DNA of 64,000 bases from Caproiciproducens sp. NJN-50 (GCF_004103755.1 NZ_CP035283.1:1426001-1490000); one strand, 5' to 3'. Shown: positions 1 to 9,211, counted from the first letter of the stretch. Translations and numbers: made by a program. The notes: generated by a model not told the origin, from the sequence alone.

Positions 1-519
1 CACGGCATGACATGGAAATACCTCTTTTACCCGTTTGAGCTTTTTGTCCACAATAATCTGATTACAAGGTCCCTGTTCGGGCTGTCGCCGATCATTGAAG
101 TGCAGACCACGGCCTTTGTGGCTTCCACCCACAATTACGCCCATGCCCTCACTTATCTCGTGGATCCCCTGCGCTACCTGTCCGGCGGAGGCTTTGGAAC
201 ATCCTTTGTGGCGGAATCCTATGTTGCGTTCGGCTTTGTCGGGGTCGTCATCGTCAGCGCCGGCGTGGGGCTGATCCTTCGCTTTTTCGCTTCGATGCTG
301 ACCCGTTCCTGGGTGGTGACGGCATCCTGTCTGCTTGCAATCAGGGATTTCGTCTATATCCCGCGCAGCTTTGCGTTTCTCTGGGTAACGAATGTCTTCA
401 ATTTCACCTATCTGAGCTTTTACATTGCCATCTATTTTGCCGCTCTTCTGGTTCTTCGGCTGGGAACTCATGTGCGCCCCGCGGCTCGAAGAGCAGAACT
501 GGGGGAGGAGGGCCCGTGA
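1..519 (+). CDS. Polysaccharide polymerase-like membrane protein, C-terminal part (5' end outside window)
   Basis: The reading frame is open from the first base of the window, so the N-terminus is missing. About 170 residues are visible, dominated by hydrophobic stretches that look like several membrane segments, followed by a short Arg-rich cytoplasmic tail. Topology and its place directly before glycosyltransferase and chain-length-type genes suggest an O-antigen/oligosaccharide repeat-unit polymerase (Wzy-like), which would join lipid-linked repeat units outside the membrane. No catalytic motif can be named, so the call rests on topology and context. The next gene starts inside its stop codon (GTGA overlap), which implies translational coupling. 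Confidence 0.5.
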   Translation, partial: HGMTWKYLFYPFELFVHNNLITRSLFGLSPIIEVQTTAFVASTHNYAHALTYLVDPLRYLSGGGFGTSFVAESYVAFGFVGVVIVSAGVGLILRFFASMLTRSWVVTASCLLAIRDFVYIPRSFAFLWVTNVFNFTYLSFYIAIYFAALLVLRLGTHVRPAARRAELGEEGP

Positions 520-1766
520 AGCTGATGCTTCTTCTCACCTCGTCGTTTCCGTTTGACAGTGGTGAGGAGTTTCTTGGAAACGAGCTGCAATTTGCCCGCG
601 GCTTTGACCGGATCATTGTCTGTCCCTGCGGGCTGAAGGAAAACAGCGTGCGTTCCCGGACGCTGCCGGAGGGCGTGGAGTGTATCCGCATACGGCGCTC
701 TTCTGGCGGGCGGGGGGAATACGGCGCTCTTCTTCGGCTGCCGCACGTCCGCGGCGAATTGCTGAAGCTTGCGCGCACCGGGAGATTTTCCCTGGCGCGG
801 GCGCATGAAACACTCTTTTTCATGAAGAACGCGGTGAGTATTTTCCGGGCTCTGAAACAGGAAAAAGTTATTTTATCCGCCGATGACGTCACGATTTACA
901 GCTATTGGTTTTACGACACCGCGGCAGCGGGAGCGCTACTCGCGGAATTTCTCCGGTCAATGGGAAAAAGGGCAAAGCTGGTTTCCCGCGCGCATGGTTT
1001 CGACGTTCATGAGGACCGGAGCTCTCTGAAGTATCTGCCCATGCGGGACTATCTAATGGAAAGCGCCGCGGCGGTTTTTCCCTGTTCGGAGGAAGGAGCG
1101 GAAATCCTGAGAAAACGCTGTCCGCAGTTTGCCGGAAAGGTGCGCGTTTCACACCTCGGCACGTGCGACCGGGGCTGTCGCGGCGGAAACACGGCCGGGT
1201 TTCGCATCGTTTCCTGTTCTTATATGGTTCCGGTCAAGCGCCTGCATTTGATCGCGGGAGCGCTCAGGCAGGCTGATTTTCCGGTCCGGTGGACGCATAT
1301 CGGTTCCGGTCCGCTGGAATCGGAACTGAAAGAACTTGCAAAGATGTTTCCCTCTTGTGTCCGCGCGGAATTTCCGGGAGCGATGAGCAATGCGGATGTC
1401 TTGAATTTCTATCAAAGCGGTGAAACGGCTGTTTTTGTCAACGTCAGCTCCAGCGAGGGAATCCCGGTTTCCATTATGGAAGCCTGTTCGTTCGGAATTC
1501 CGGTGGTCGCGACGGACGTGGGGGGAACCTCGGAAATCGTGAAGGATGGGGAAAACGGATTCCTGCTTCGGGCGGATTTCGCGCCCGAAGAGCTGCTTCG
1601 GGCGCTGAGCCGCATCCGTTCCATGAGCGGGGATGAGTATGAGAAGCTTTGCGAAAATTCCCGTTCCGTGTGGGAAGATTCCTTCAGCGCAGAGCAGAAT
1701 TATCCTGAATTTTATGAGGTGCTGGCTGATGAAACTGATTTACCTGACCTTTCAGGAGGACGCTGA
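516..1766 (+). CDS. Glycosyltransferase family 4 protein
   Basis: A 416-aa GT-B glycosyltransferase, expected to transfer a sugar from an NDP-sugar onto a growing lipid-linked oligosaccharide at the inner face of the membrane. The C-terminal Rossmann domain carries the GT4 signature with two glutamates (EGIPVSIMEA, about residues 314-323) followed by GIPVVATDVGGTSEIV. The N-terminus contains FPFDSGEEFLGNE, which recurs almost unchanged in the minus-strand glycosyltransferase at 5347-6603, so the two are paralogues. The start is a GTG overlapping the preceding stop. The following gene begins 38 bp inside its 3' end. Confidence 0.85.
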   Translation: MKLMLLLTSSFPFDSGEEFLGNELQFARGFDRIIVCPCGLKENSVRSRTLPEGVECIRIRRSSGGRGEYGALLRLPHVRGELLKLARTGRFSLARAHETLFFMKNAVSIFRALKQEKVILSADDVTIYSYWFYDTAAAGALLAEFLRSMGKRAKLVSRAHGFDVHEDRSSLKYLPMRDYLMESAAAVFPCSEEGAEILRKRCPQFAGKVRVSHLGTCDRGCRGGNTAGFRIVSCSYMVPVKRLHLIAGALRQADFPVRWTHIGSGPLESELKELAKMFPSCVRAEFPGAMSNADVLNFYQSGETAVFVNVSSSEGIPVSIMEACSFGIPVVATDVGGTSEIVKDGENGFLLRADFAPEELLRALSRIRSMSGDEYEKLCENSRSVWEDSFSAEQNYPEFYEVLADETDLPDLSGGR

Positions 1767-2895
1767 GCTTTATCTGGGCGTGATCCGAAAAATAAAATGG
1801 CAGGTGCGGGCCTTTCAGGAACTTGGATATGACGTTACCCACACGCTGTGGAAAGACGAGTGCTTTATTTTTTACAGGGGGGCCGAAACGCTCAGCATGC
1901 CGGTTACAAAAGGGTATCGCCGGATGCACCGCTTTTCGCTGGCGGTATTGGATTATCTGAGCGGCCATCGGTTCGACGTGGCGTATCTCCGGCTGGACCG
2001 GATCAGCTTCGATGTGATCCGCATCTGCCGCGCATTGAAAGAAAACGGGACGCGCCGCATTCTGATCGAAATTCCGAATTACCCTTACCTTGGCGATTAT
2101 CTTCGCAGCGCAAAGGGCGTCCGTCCGCTGACGCGGCAGGCCGTCACGCTGCTAAAGGTTTTTTGCACCGCGGCGGCGGACAGGTTTTCCGGCAAAAAGC
2201 TCCGCGGATGCGCCGATGCGGCTGTGCTGGTCGGGGACCGTTCCGACTGCTTTTTCGGATTGCCGGCCGTCAACATCACAAACGGGGTGGACGTTGACGA
2301 GTTCTCTTTTGTCCGCCATCCGGGGGACAGTGGAGAAGTCGTCCTCGTCGGGGTTGCCGGAACCCTCTGGTGGCAGGCGTACGACCGCGTGCTGGAGGGG
2401 ATGCGGATTTATCGGGACCGGAAAAAGCCGGAGGATCCGCGCGTCCGTTTTATACTGGCCGGAGGAGACCCGAAAGAGATGCCCGCATTTTTGGAAGATG
2501 TCAGAAAGAGAGGGCTTCAGGAGGATGTGGAGTGCCGCGGTTTTTTACAGGGCGAGGAATTGATGCGCATTTACGCGTCGGCCGACCTCGGCGTTTCGAC
2601 GCTCGGATGCTACCGCCGCGGCCTGACGCACTGTTCCTCGCTCAAAGCGAGGGAATACTGCGCGGCCGGCCTGCCTTTTCTTTATGCCTATGAAGATGAT
2701 GCGATGGAGGGAAATCCTCCGTTCGCACTGAAGCTGCCGAACGACCCTTCTCCGGTCGACATCGGCCTGGCGGTCGAATTCGCTCTGCGCTGCCGCAGCG
2801 ATCCGTCCATTTCGGAGCAAGAGAGGGAATTCGCGCGGCGGAACTACGACTGGAAAAATATTCTCGGACGAGTGTTTGCTTTTGCTGGAGTCTGA
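1729..2895 (+). CDS. Glycosyltransferase (GT4-like)
   Basis: A 388-aa protein beginning MKLIYLTFQE, a normal first strand for a GT-B fold. I chose the ATG at 1729 because GAGGTG lies 9 nt upstream. The frame is open further upstream, but only inside the preceding glycosyltransferase. The middle has a NITNGVDVDEF segment, typical of the GT4 domain linker, followed by GVAGTLWWQAYDRVLEG and ADLGVSTLG. The usual E-x7-E pair is not obvious, so the acceptor and sugar cannot be inferred. It belongs to the same operon as its neighbours. Confidence 0.75.
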   Translation: MKLIYLTFQEDAELYLGVIRKIKWQVRAFQELGYDVTHTLWKDECFIFYRGAETLSMPVTKGYRRMHRFSLAVLDYLSGHRFDVAYLRLDRISFDVIRICRALKENGTRRILIEIPNYPYLGDYLRSAKGVRPLTRQAVTLLKVFCTAAADRFSGKKLRGCADAAVLVGDRSDCFFGLPAVNITNGVDVDEFSFVRHPGDSGEVVLVGVAGTLWWQAYDRVLEGMRIYRDRKKPEDPRVRFILAGGDPKEMPAFLEDVRKRGLQEDVECRGFLQGEELMRIYASADLGVSTLGCYRRGLTHCSSLKAREYCAAGLPFLYAYEDDAMEGNPPFALKLPNDPSPVDIGLAVEFALRCRSDPSISEQEREFARRNYDWKNILGRVFAFAGV

Positions 2896-2923
2896 AAAAG
2901 AAAACGCATATGGGAGGACACCA

Positions 2924-4183
2924 ATGGAACTGTTTGTAAGCTTTTCTGAAATCGTGCATTTTTACAAGAGAAACTGGATCAGATTTCTTCTTGTGGTCTT
3001 GGCGTTCGGCATTGTGGGCGGCCTTCTGCCGCTGAAATTCGTTCATCACGTTTATCAGGGCAGTACAACCTTTACCGTGACCTGCGGAGTGCCGAACGGC
3101 GCTGACAGCGATTATCACCTGCAGTACACCAATATTCTCTACAGCCGTGTGCAGAGCGCCGTGCCGCTTGCTTCCGGAGACGACCTCCTTGCAGCGACGG
3201 CGGAAAAGGCCGGCGTCGACAAATCTGAAATCACTAAGATTACGGCGGAAATGGAAAACTCGTCGCCGGTCGTCAAGATTACGGTCAACACGACAAACGC
3301 GCCAAAAGCCGCTCTCCTTTCCGACACTGCCGCCGAACTGCTTATGGATCAACTGGTCCGGCAGTTTCCGGACCCTGTTCTGACCGCAAGCATCAGCGAC
3401 CATGCGGCACAGGTTAAACCGCAGTCGATGAAATCCTCCATGCTCAAAGCCGGTTTCCTTGGACTGATCCTCGGATTTATCGTCTTTGTCTGCTTCGGGA
3501 TCCTGGCCGTTCTTGGCGACCGAACCATCCGCAACAGCAGGTTCGCGGAGGAAATGCTGAAAGTGCGTCTGCTTGCAGAAATCCCCCATGAAAGCAGGGA
3601 GAAAGGCAACGCGATGAGAACGCTCCGGTCCGCCGCGCTGAACGCGGCCGGCGACAGCCGGCGCTTTCTTGTGGCGAATGTCTGCGAGAACAACGGAGGG
3701 GACCGCATTGCCTCCGGCTTTGCCGCGGCGCTTGCCGTGACCGGAAAATCGGTCCTGCTGGTGGATGGCGATCTGCGAAATCCGAGGCTTGCTTCCCAGC
3801 TGGATTTGGAACCGGAAAAAACACTGAATGGAGTTTTAAGCGGGGAATGTACGCTGCGGGAAGCCGTAATGCCGGTCCGGAAGACGGGCGGGCTCAGTCT
3901 GCTGTCCGGTAAGCCGGCAGAGGGATTGAACCCGGCCGATCTGTTTACCTCGGAAGGGTTTTCAAAATTCGCGCGGGAAGCGGCCGGCTCCTATGATTAC
4001 GTTGTTTTCTACGCTCCTTCCGAAATCCGGTTCCCGGATGCGGAGAGCCTTTCCGCCCACGCGCATTCGGTAATCCTGACGGCGAAATACGGCTCCACGC
4101 CCTTCGACGAGCTGAAAGAGGCCTGCAGCCGCATTTCAGCGGCGGGAGGCGATGTCATCGGTTTCGTGACCACCGATATCTAA
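2924..4183 (+). CDS. Wzz/BY-kinase-like capsule protein with degenerate ATP site
   Basis: A 419-aa protein with a Wzz-like membrane part and a CpsD/CapB-type cytoplasmic domain in one chain. Membrane helices lie at about 21-39 and 177-197, with an extracytoplasmic segment between them, as in polysaccharide chain-length regulators. The kinase-like domain starts near 245. Walker A' is intact (VLLVDGDLRNP, about 277-287). The P-loop is not: the place of the usual GKST reads NNGGDRIAS (about 256-264), without the lysine. The Walker B aspartate position reads VVFYAPS. There is no C-terminal tyrosine cluster. It may therefore be a non-catalytic scaffold. The ATG at 2924 has GGGAGGA upstream. Confidence 0.7.
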   Translation: MELFVSFSEIVHFYKRNWIRFLLVVLAFGIVGGLLPLKFVHHVYQGSTTFTVTCGVPNGADSDYHLQYTNILYSRVQSAVPLASGDDLLAATAEKAGVDKSEITKITAEMENSSPVVKITVNTTNAPKAALLSDTAAELLMDQLVRQFPDPVLTASISDHAAQVKPQSMKSSMLKAGFLGLILGFIVFVCFGILAVLGDRTIRNSRFAEEMLKVRLLAEIPHESREKGNAMRTLRSAALNAAGDSRRFLVANVCENNGGDRIASGFAAALAVTGKSVLLVDGDLRNPRLASQLDLEPEKTLNGVLSGECTLREAVMPVRKTGGLSLLSGKPAEGLNPADLFTSEGFSKFAREAAGSYDYVVFYAPSEIRFPDAESLSAHAHSVILTAKYGSTPFDELKEACSRISAAGGDVIGFVTTDI

Positions 4184-4248
4184 GCTCCCTTTGCGGAGCC
4201 GATACATAATCCAGACCGTGCCGCTTATAATAATCTGCGGTGATAGAA

Positions 4249-4926
4249 ATGACAATCTCATTTATCCGTACGGTCCTGTTGTATGCAGTGGTTATCCTGG
4301 CGGTCCGTCTGATGGGGAAAAGACAGATCAGCGAGCTTCAGACCAGCGAACTGGTGGTGACGCTGCTGATCTCGGATATTGCTTCCATTCCGATGCAGGA
4401 TTCCGGGCAGCCGCTCGCCAGCGGATTGATCCCGATCGCCGCTTTGGTCATGTTTGAGATTGTGCTTTCCGTTCTGATGCTGAAAAGCACGAAATTCCGC
4501 AAGCTGATCTGCGGAAGACCGATCATCGTCATCAACAACGGCGTGGTTCAGCAGAACGAGATGAAACGTCTCCGGATGACGACGGAGGACCTGAGCGAAC
4601 AGCTGAGGCAGAAAAACGTATTCAGCATCCAGGATGTGGCATATGCGATTGTCGAGACCAACGGCAAGATGAGCGTGATCAAAAAGCCGGACAAGGAGCA
4701 GCCGACGGCTGGAATGCTGGCCGTTCCTCTGCCGGATACCGGAATTGAAACCGTTGTCATCAGCGACGGTGTGATTTCCGATTTTTCCCTGCAGCTCTGC
4801 GGAAAAAGCGCAGACTGGCTGCAGGGTGTCTTGAATGGGCAGCACCTTCAGGCCGGTGAAATCTTTCTTATGACCGCCAATACAAAGGGCGATTTTTTCA
4901 TTGTGAAGAGGGAGGCGCCGAAATGA
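4249..4926 (+). CDS. DUF421 (YetF-type) membrane protein
   Basis: A 225-aa protein with two to three N-terminal membrane helices followed by the conserved YetF core (LMGKRQISELQTSELVV and GRPIIVINNGVVQQNEM). The biochemical function of the family is unknown; members are membrane proteins found mostly in Bacilli and Clostridia. The ATG at 4249 has a GGTGAT-like site just upstream; a GTG at 4240 in the same frame is an alternative start. It is coupled to the next gene by an ATGA overlap. DUF421 and DUF4363 genes often occur side by side, so the pair is probably one functional unit, not necessarily linked to the polysaccharide genes. Confidence 0.85.
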   Translation: MTISFIRTVLLYAVVILAVRLMGKRQISELQTSELVVTLLISDIASIPMQDSGQPLASGLIPIAALVMFEIVLSVLMLKSTKFRKLICGRPIIVINNGVVQQNEMKRLRMTTEDLSEQLRQKNVFSIQDVAYAIVETNGKMSVIKKPDKEQPTAGMLAVPLPDTGIETVVISDGVISDFSLQLCGKSADWLQGVLNGQHLQAGEIFLMTANTKGDFFIVKREAPK

Positions 4927-5303
4927 AAAGAATCTGGATCTCGCTGGCAATTTTCGTCGTGCTGACCGGCGTCTGCATTCTGGGAACATGGTACACGAAC
5001 CGAATCAGCACGCAGATGATCCAAGTTGTCACGCAGGCGAAGGACGCGGAGCAGCGCGGGGAAACCGAAACGGCCGTTCTGCTGAGCCGCAAAGCGGTGG
5101 ATGACTGGAACTCCCTGCACTCGGTTCTCTGTACCTATATGCCGCATTCCAAGCTTGAGGCGATCGGCCAGACGCTGGCCGGGCTGCCGATGCTTTGCAG
5201 GTACGGCGGAACGGAACAATTCCTTGCTGACTGTGACCGCAGCATTGAGCAGATCTCTTATTTGAATGAGGCGGAAGTACCTAGCCTGGAAAATATCTTT
5301 TGA
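4923..5303 (+). CDS. DUF4363 family protein
   Basis: A 126-aa protein with a single N-terminal membrane anchor (about residues 5-23) and a mostly helical extracytoplasmic part. Length, topology and position match the DUF4363 family, usually found directly after a DUF421 gene. It starts within the stop of the DUF421 gene (ATGA). Function unknown. It is the last gene before a hairpin terminator. Confidence 0.8.
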   Translation: MKRIWISLAIFVVLTGVCILGTWYTNRISTQMIQVVTQAKDAEQRGETETAVLLSRKAVDDWNSLHSVLCTYMPHSKLEAIGQTLAGLPMLCRYGGTEQFLADCDRSIEQISYLNEAEVPSLENIF

Positions 5304-5310
5304 AAAAAAT

Positions 5311-5326
5311 CCGCCCGAAAGGGCGG
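5311..5326. terminator. Bidirectional hairpin terminator
   Basis: A six-pair GC stem (CCGCCC/GGGCGG) with a GAAA loop is flanked by A-runs on the left and A/T-rich sequence on the right. It lies between two convergent genes and can serve both strands. Confidence 0.8.
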
Positions 5327-5346
5327 AAAAATACATATTTTGACTT

Positions 5347-6603
5347 TCAGGAACGTTTAGGCGTTATTTCTGCTGCAAACCGGGCATAGTTTTGTTCGGA
5401 ACAAAAGTTTTCAGCCCACAGTTCCCGGCTTGCCTTCCGCATTTTTTGGCGCTTTTCGCTGGGCATATGGTACAGAAGCTCAATTTTTTCCGCGAGTTCG
5501 TTCGGGCCGAAATCACAGGGAAGCAGGTAGCCGGTCTCTTCCGGCGTCACGATTTCCGCCGTTCCGCCGACATCCGTCGCGATGACGGGAATGCCGAAAG
5601 ACGCGGCTTCCATGATGCTGACGGGAAGCCCTTCAGAACTGCTGGTGTTGATAAAACAGTCCACCGGATTTTCTCTGTAAAACTCCATTAGACGGGGATT
5701 GCTGATTTCGCCGGGCAGGCTGCATTCCATGAACGAGAGATTTTCTTTTGCATAATCGCGAAGGGAATCCAGCCCGTCTCCGGCGCCGAAATGCGTCCAT
5801 TTCAGCCTCAGGCCGCTGTCCTTTAACAGTGCCAGCGAATGGGCCAGCAAATCGACCCGTTTGACCGGGGAGATATGGCAGCAGCTGACGAGATGAAATA
5901 CCCCGCTTTCCCTGTCCGGAGAGAGCCCCCGGTCCTGCGTGCCGAGGTAAGCCGTCCGGATTTTTCCGGCGAACCGGGGATGATATTTGATCAGATAGTT
6001 ACCGCCGTCGAGAGAACAGGGGTACACTTTGTCCAGATTTTGCAGCAGATATTCCCGCATCGGAAGAAACCCGGCGGGATTTTGGTCCGCGTACAGGTCG
6101 TAACGGTGCGCGCGGCTGACGGCACGGCTGTTTTTCAGGGCAAACTCCCGCTTCAGGTTTGCCGCCGCCAGGGCCGTATCGTAAAACCAGTAGCTGTAAA
6201 AGGTCACGCCGTCGTATGCTTCGAGCCCGGCGGCGGAAAGAATGTTCCGGCAGCATTTAAAGATCTGCCCTGATTTTGCAAGAAAGTAGGAACAAAAAAG
6301 CTTTCTGCGGAATGATAGTCCGGCCTGTTCGCGGTCGGAGCCCGCTACGAACGCCGGAAGCGGCTTAAGGGCAGAGAAAGCGAGACGCGGCAGTACGGCC
6401 CGGCGGATGCGGGGCGCGGACAGAGAATGGACTTCTACATGATCCGGCACCGGCCGGGTCTGTTCGGCCCCATCGGAGACCGATGTTGCAATCAGAATGA
6501 CGCGGCGAAAAGTTTTGGCAAGCAGGGGTACTTCGTTTTCAATAAATTCTTCGCCGGAATCAAACGGGTATTTTTTTGTCAGCAGAACAAGGCAGTCATT
6601 CAT
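5347..6603 (-). CDS. Glycosyltransferase family 4 protein, paralogue of the 516-1766 gene
   Basis: A 418-aa GT-B enzyme. The N-terminal YPFDSGEEFIENEV and the C-terminal SSSEGLPVSIMEAASFGIPV are close copies of those in the plus-strand gene at 516-1766, which points to local duplication and inversion. It keeps the two GT4 glutamates. The start ATG at 6603 has GGGAG about 9 nt upstream; in-frame codons further upstream lack such a site. It faces the opposite direction to the rest of the cluster and is probably transcribed alone. Confidence 0.85.
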   Translation of the reverse strand: MNDCLVLLTKKYPFDSGEEFIENEVPLLAKTFRRVILIATSVSDGAEQTRPVPDHVEVHSLSAPRIRRAVLPRLAFSALKPLPAFVAGSDREQAGLSFRRKLFCSYFLAKSGQIFKCCRNILSAAGLEAYDGVTFYSYWFYDTALAAANLKREFALKNSRAVSRAHRYDLYADQNPAGFLPMREYLLQNLDKVYPCSLDGGNYLIKYHPRFAGKIRTAYLGTQDRGLSPDRESGVFHLVSCCHISPVKRVDLLAHSLALLKDSGLRLKWTHFGAGDGLDSLRDYAKENLSFMECSLPGEISNPRLMEFYRENPVDCFINTSSSEGLPVSIMEAASFGIPVIATDVGGTAEIVTPEETGYLLPCDFGPNELAEKIELLYHMPSEKRQKMRKASRELWAENFCSEQNYARFAAEITPKRS

Positions 6604-6700
6604 ATCCAATTCTCCCTGTTTGTTTTGTGGATTCATCATACAGAATAGCATACTGAACTTCTTATTTCAACTGCGGAATCCGGGGAGAGCGGGCGCTTGC

Positions 6701-6729
6701 TTGTGTTTTTAACATCACAATGCTATAAT
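6701..6729 (+). promoter_or_regulatory. Sigma-A-type promoter for the GT2 gene
   Basis: TTGTGT and TATAAT are separated by 17 nt, about 145 nt upstream of the GTG start at 6874. The leader between them shows no obvious gene. Confidence 0.55.
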
Positions 6730-6873
6730 AATGCAGCAATTTAGTCATATAATTCCAAACTAAGGCTGCATTTTCGAACTGCGGCGCGAATGGGAGCGGC
6801 GGGAGGAGAGTTCGATTGCGGCCTGGTATCGGTATAATGAAATCAGGGCAACAGGAAGACGAGGGATAAGACT

Positions 6874-7938
6874 GTGCCAAAAATCAGTGTGATCGTTCCA
6901 ATCTACAATGTTGAAAAATATCTGGAGCGCTGTGTCAGCAGCATCCTGAACCAGACCTTTTCAGATTTTGAAGTGCTTTTAATTAACGATGCTTCCACTG
7001 ATCGTTCGCTGGAGATCGCCCGGCGTTTTTCCGGGGACGGCCGCGTGCGAGTGCTGGACAAGTCCCACAGCGGGCTGGGGAATACCAGAAATTACGGCGT
7101 GGAACACGCGGGCGGTGATTACCTTCTCTTTGTCGATTCCGACGACTGGATCGACGAAAACATGCTGAAGAATCTTTACGCGGCCGCCGTGGAATATCAG
7201 GCGGACCTTGTCCTGTTCAACTATGTCCGTGAGAATCTTCAGGAGGGGGAACAGCGCATTTGCAAGCTGCCCGTCAATTATCCGGAGCTGGGCGAAGAGA
7301 TCCGGGAGCTTCTGATTGCGGAGCTGGTCGGGCCGGACCGGGAGGACAGCGCCTGGAGGCAGGTGGAAATGCTCGGCTGCGCATGGCGCCGCATGTATCT
7401 GCGCAGCTGGTATCTGGAAAATGGGATCCGGTTCGGCGACGAGCGCGAAATCATGCTGGAGGACATGCCGGCGGCCATAGCGGCGCACTGCTCGGCCCGG
7501 CGTCTGCTGGTCGTGGGCGGGGCCTACTATCACTACCGGTACAACCCGGATTCGCTCAGCACGCGGTACCGCCCGCGCAAGATGGAAATGCTGACCCGCT
7601 GCTATTCGGCCGTGCGGACAATTCTGACGGAGCGGGGTCTTTACGAGCGCTATGCCAAGCGCCACCTCGCCTGGTTCCTCCGATTTGCGGTGCACTCATC
7701 GCTTGTCAATTGCTTTTCCCCGAACAACCCGGCCGGCTTTTTCAAACGGTATCGGGAGGTCCGCTCCATTTTAAAGAATCCTTATGCGAAGGAAGCCGTC
7801 CGCTCCGATTATCTGAAAAACGGAAACCGCGCGGACCGGGTCATCCGGCGCGTCGTCCGGCTGCGGTCCGCTCTTCTTGCTTATCTTTTTTACAGCATTT
7901 ATTCCCGTGTTTTGATGAGGGATGTCAGGAAGAAATGA
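6874..7938 (+). CDS. Glycosyltransferase family 2 protein
   Basis: A 354-aa GT-A enzyme. The N-terminus has ISVIVPIYNVEKYLERC, then NDASTD (about 38-43) for nucleotide binding, and the metal-binding acidic cluster VDSDDW (about 88-93). This is the pattern of inverting GT2 enzymes that extend cell-wall or capsular glycans. The start is a GTG with GAGGGA upstream. There is no membrane helix, so it acts at the cytoplasmic face. The next glycosyltransferase follows directly, and the two probably share one transcript. Confidence 0.88.
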   Translation: MPKISVIVPIYNVEKYLERCVSSILNQTFSDFEVLLINDASTDRSLEIARRFSGDGRVRVLDKSHSGLGNTRNYGVEHAGGDYLLFVDSDDWIDENMLKNLYAAAVEYQADLVLFNYVRENLQEGEQRICKLPVNYPELGEEIRELLIAELVGPDREDSAWRQVEMLGCAWRRMYLRSWYLENGIRFGDEREIMLEDMPAAIAAHCSARRLLVVGGAYYHYRYNPDSLSTRYRPRKMEMLTRCYSAVRTILTERGLYERYAKRHLAWFLRFAVHSSLVNCFSPNNPAGFFKRYREVRSILKNPYAKEAVRSDYLKNGNRADRVIRRVVRLRSALLAYLFYSIYSRVLMRDVRKK

Positions 7939-7955
7939 ATTTTGGGAGTATTGTC

Positions 7956-9164
7956 ATGCCTGAACGGAAAAAAATCCTGTTTCTGAACTACAGCCTCCAC
8001 AGCGGCGGCATTGAAAAGAGCCTGGTCACCATTCTGTCGCTGTTCGATTACGAACGCTATGATGTGGACCTGCAGCTTTTTGCGAACGAAGGGCTGTTTT
8101 TCAGCCGCGTGCCGGAACAGGTCCGCGTTTTGCCCCCGCTGTTCCCGAAGGAATACCGGTTCAATATCCGCGCTGCTTTTCCGGCGCTTTTCCTGCACGG
8201 GCGCCCTCTGCTGGCTGTTTGCAGGCTGCTTGTCAGTATCGCCGGATTTCGCGGGACCATGGGAGAGCGGCTGTCCAGAATGTGGAAGGTCGAGCGTCAT
8301 TTTGTTCGTCCGGCCCGGGGACACTATGACGCCGTCGTTGCGTTTATGGAAGGGCAGCCGCTTTATTATGCGGTTGAAAAAGTAAACGCGGGGGTCAAAA
8401 TCGGATTTATCCACGGGGATTACAACGCGATGGGACTGCGCCGTGATTTCGACCGCCCGTATCTTTCCAAGCTGGACGCGCTGTGCACGGTTTCGGAATC
8501 CTGCAAAACGGCGCTGGAAACCACGTTTCCGGACCAGTCTTCAAAATTCCATGTGATCTACAATATCATTTCTTCGGCTTTTCTGCGTTCCATGGCGGAA
8601 AAGGAAACGGGGTTTGACGACGGATACTCCGGGATTCGGGTGTTGTCGATCGCCCGGCTTTCACACCAGAAAGGTCTGGATCTCGCCATGCCGGCCGTCG
8701 TCGCCCTGAATCGAAAGGGCCTTCCCGTTCGCTGGTATATCATCGGCGTCGGCCCGGAGGAGGAGAGCCTGAAACGGCAGGCGTCGGAATTGGGGGCGGG
8801 GGACAGCGTCATGTTTCTCGGGGAACGGGGCAACCCCTACCCCTATGTCAGGGAATGCGACATCTACATGCAGCCGTCCCGCTTTGAAGGAAAATCCATT
8901 GCGGTCGACGAAGCGATGGTGCTCTGCCGCCCGATTCTTCTGACCAGTTTTTCGACCGCGTCCGATCAGATCACGTCCGGGGAAGACGGGCTGATCGTTT
9001 CCATGACGACCGAGGGGGTGGAACGGGGATTGGAAAGACTGGCGCGCAGCGTGGAACTGCGGGAGAAATACGTGCAGGCGCTTTCCCGCAGGGATTTGAC
9101 CAATGAAAATGAAATCGACAAGCTCTACGGCCTGATCGAGAATCGGAGAGGCCGGGAATTATAA
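7956..9164 (+). CDS. Glycosyltransferase family 4 protein
   Basis: A 402-aa GT-B enzyme. N-terminal ILFLNYSLHSGGIEKSL is the typical glycine-containing acceptor loop, and the C-terminal domain has SIARLSHQKGLDLAM and the two-glutamate motif EGKSIAVDEA. I chose the ATG at 7956 (GGGAG 7 nt upstream). An in-frame ATG at 7935, overlapping the previous stop as ATGA, would add seven residues. The long open frame further upstream only overlaps the GT2 gene. It is the last gene before a strong hairpin. Confidence 0.85.
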   Translation: MPERKKILFLNYSLHSGGIEKSLVTILSLFDYERYDVDLQLFANEGLFFSRVPEQVRVLPPLFPKEYRFNIRAAFPALFLHGRPLLAVCRLLVSIAGFRGTMGERLSRMWKVERHFVRPARGHYDAVVAFMEGQPLYYAVEKVNAGVKIGFIHGDYNAMGLRRDFDRPYLSKLDALCTVSESCKTALETTFPDQSSKFHVIYNIISSAFLRSMAEKETGFDDGYSGIRVLSIARLSHQKGLDLAMPAVVALNRKGLPVRWYIIGVGPEEESLKRQASELGAGDSVMFLGERGNPYPYVRECDIYMQPSRFEGKSIAVDEAMVLCRPILLTSFSTASDQITSGEDGLIVSMTTEGVERGLERLARSVELREKYVQALSRRDLTNENEIDKLYGLIENRRGREL

Positions 9165-9198
9165 AAGGGACTGCCCCGTTTTCCCGGGGCAGTCCCTT
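9165..9198. terminator. Strong bidirectional terminator
   Basis: A 14-bp stem (AAGGGACTGCCCCG and its complement) with a 6-nt loop lies between convergent genes. On the minus strand it is followed by TTTTAT, so it suits the radical-SAM gene best, but it is well placed for both. Confidence 0.85.
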
Positions 9199-9211
9199 CT
9201 GGAGTATTCTA

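Noticed and set aside
7260..7955. N-terminal extension of the third GT4 gene
   Set aside because: The open frame upstream of 7935 overlaps the GT2 gene in another frame and shows no domain. ATGs at 7935 or 7956 with ribosome sites are better.
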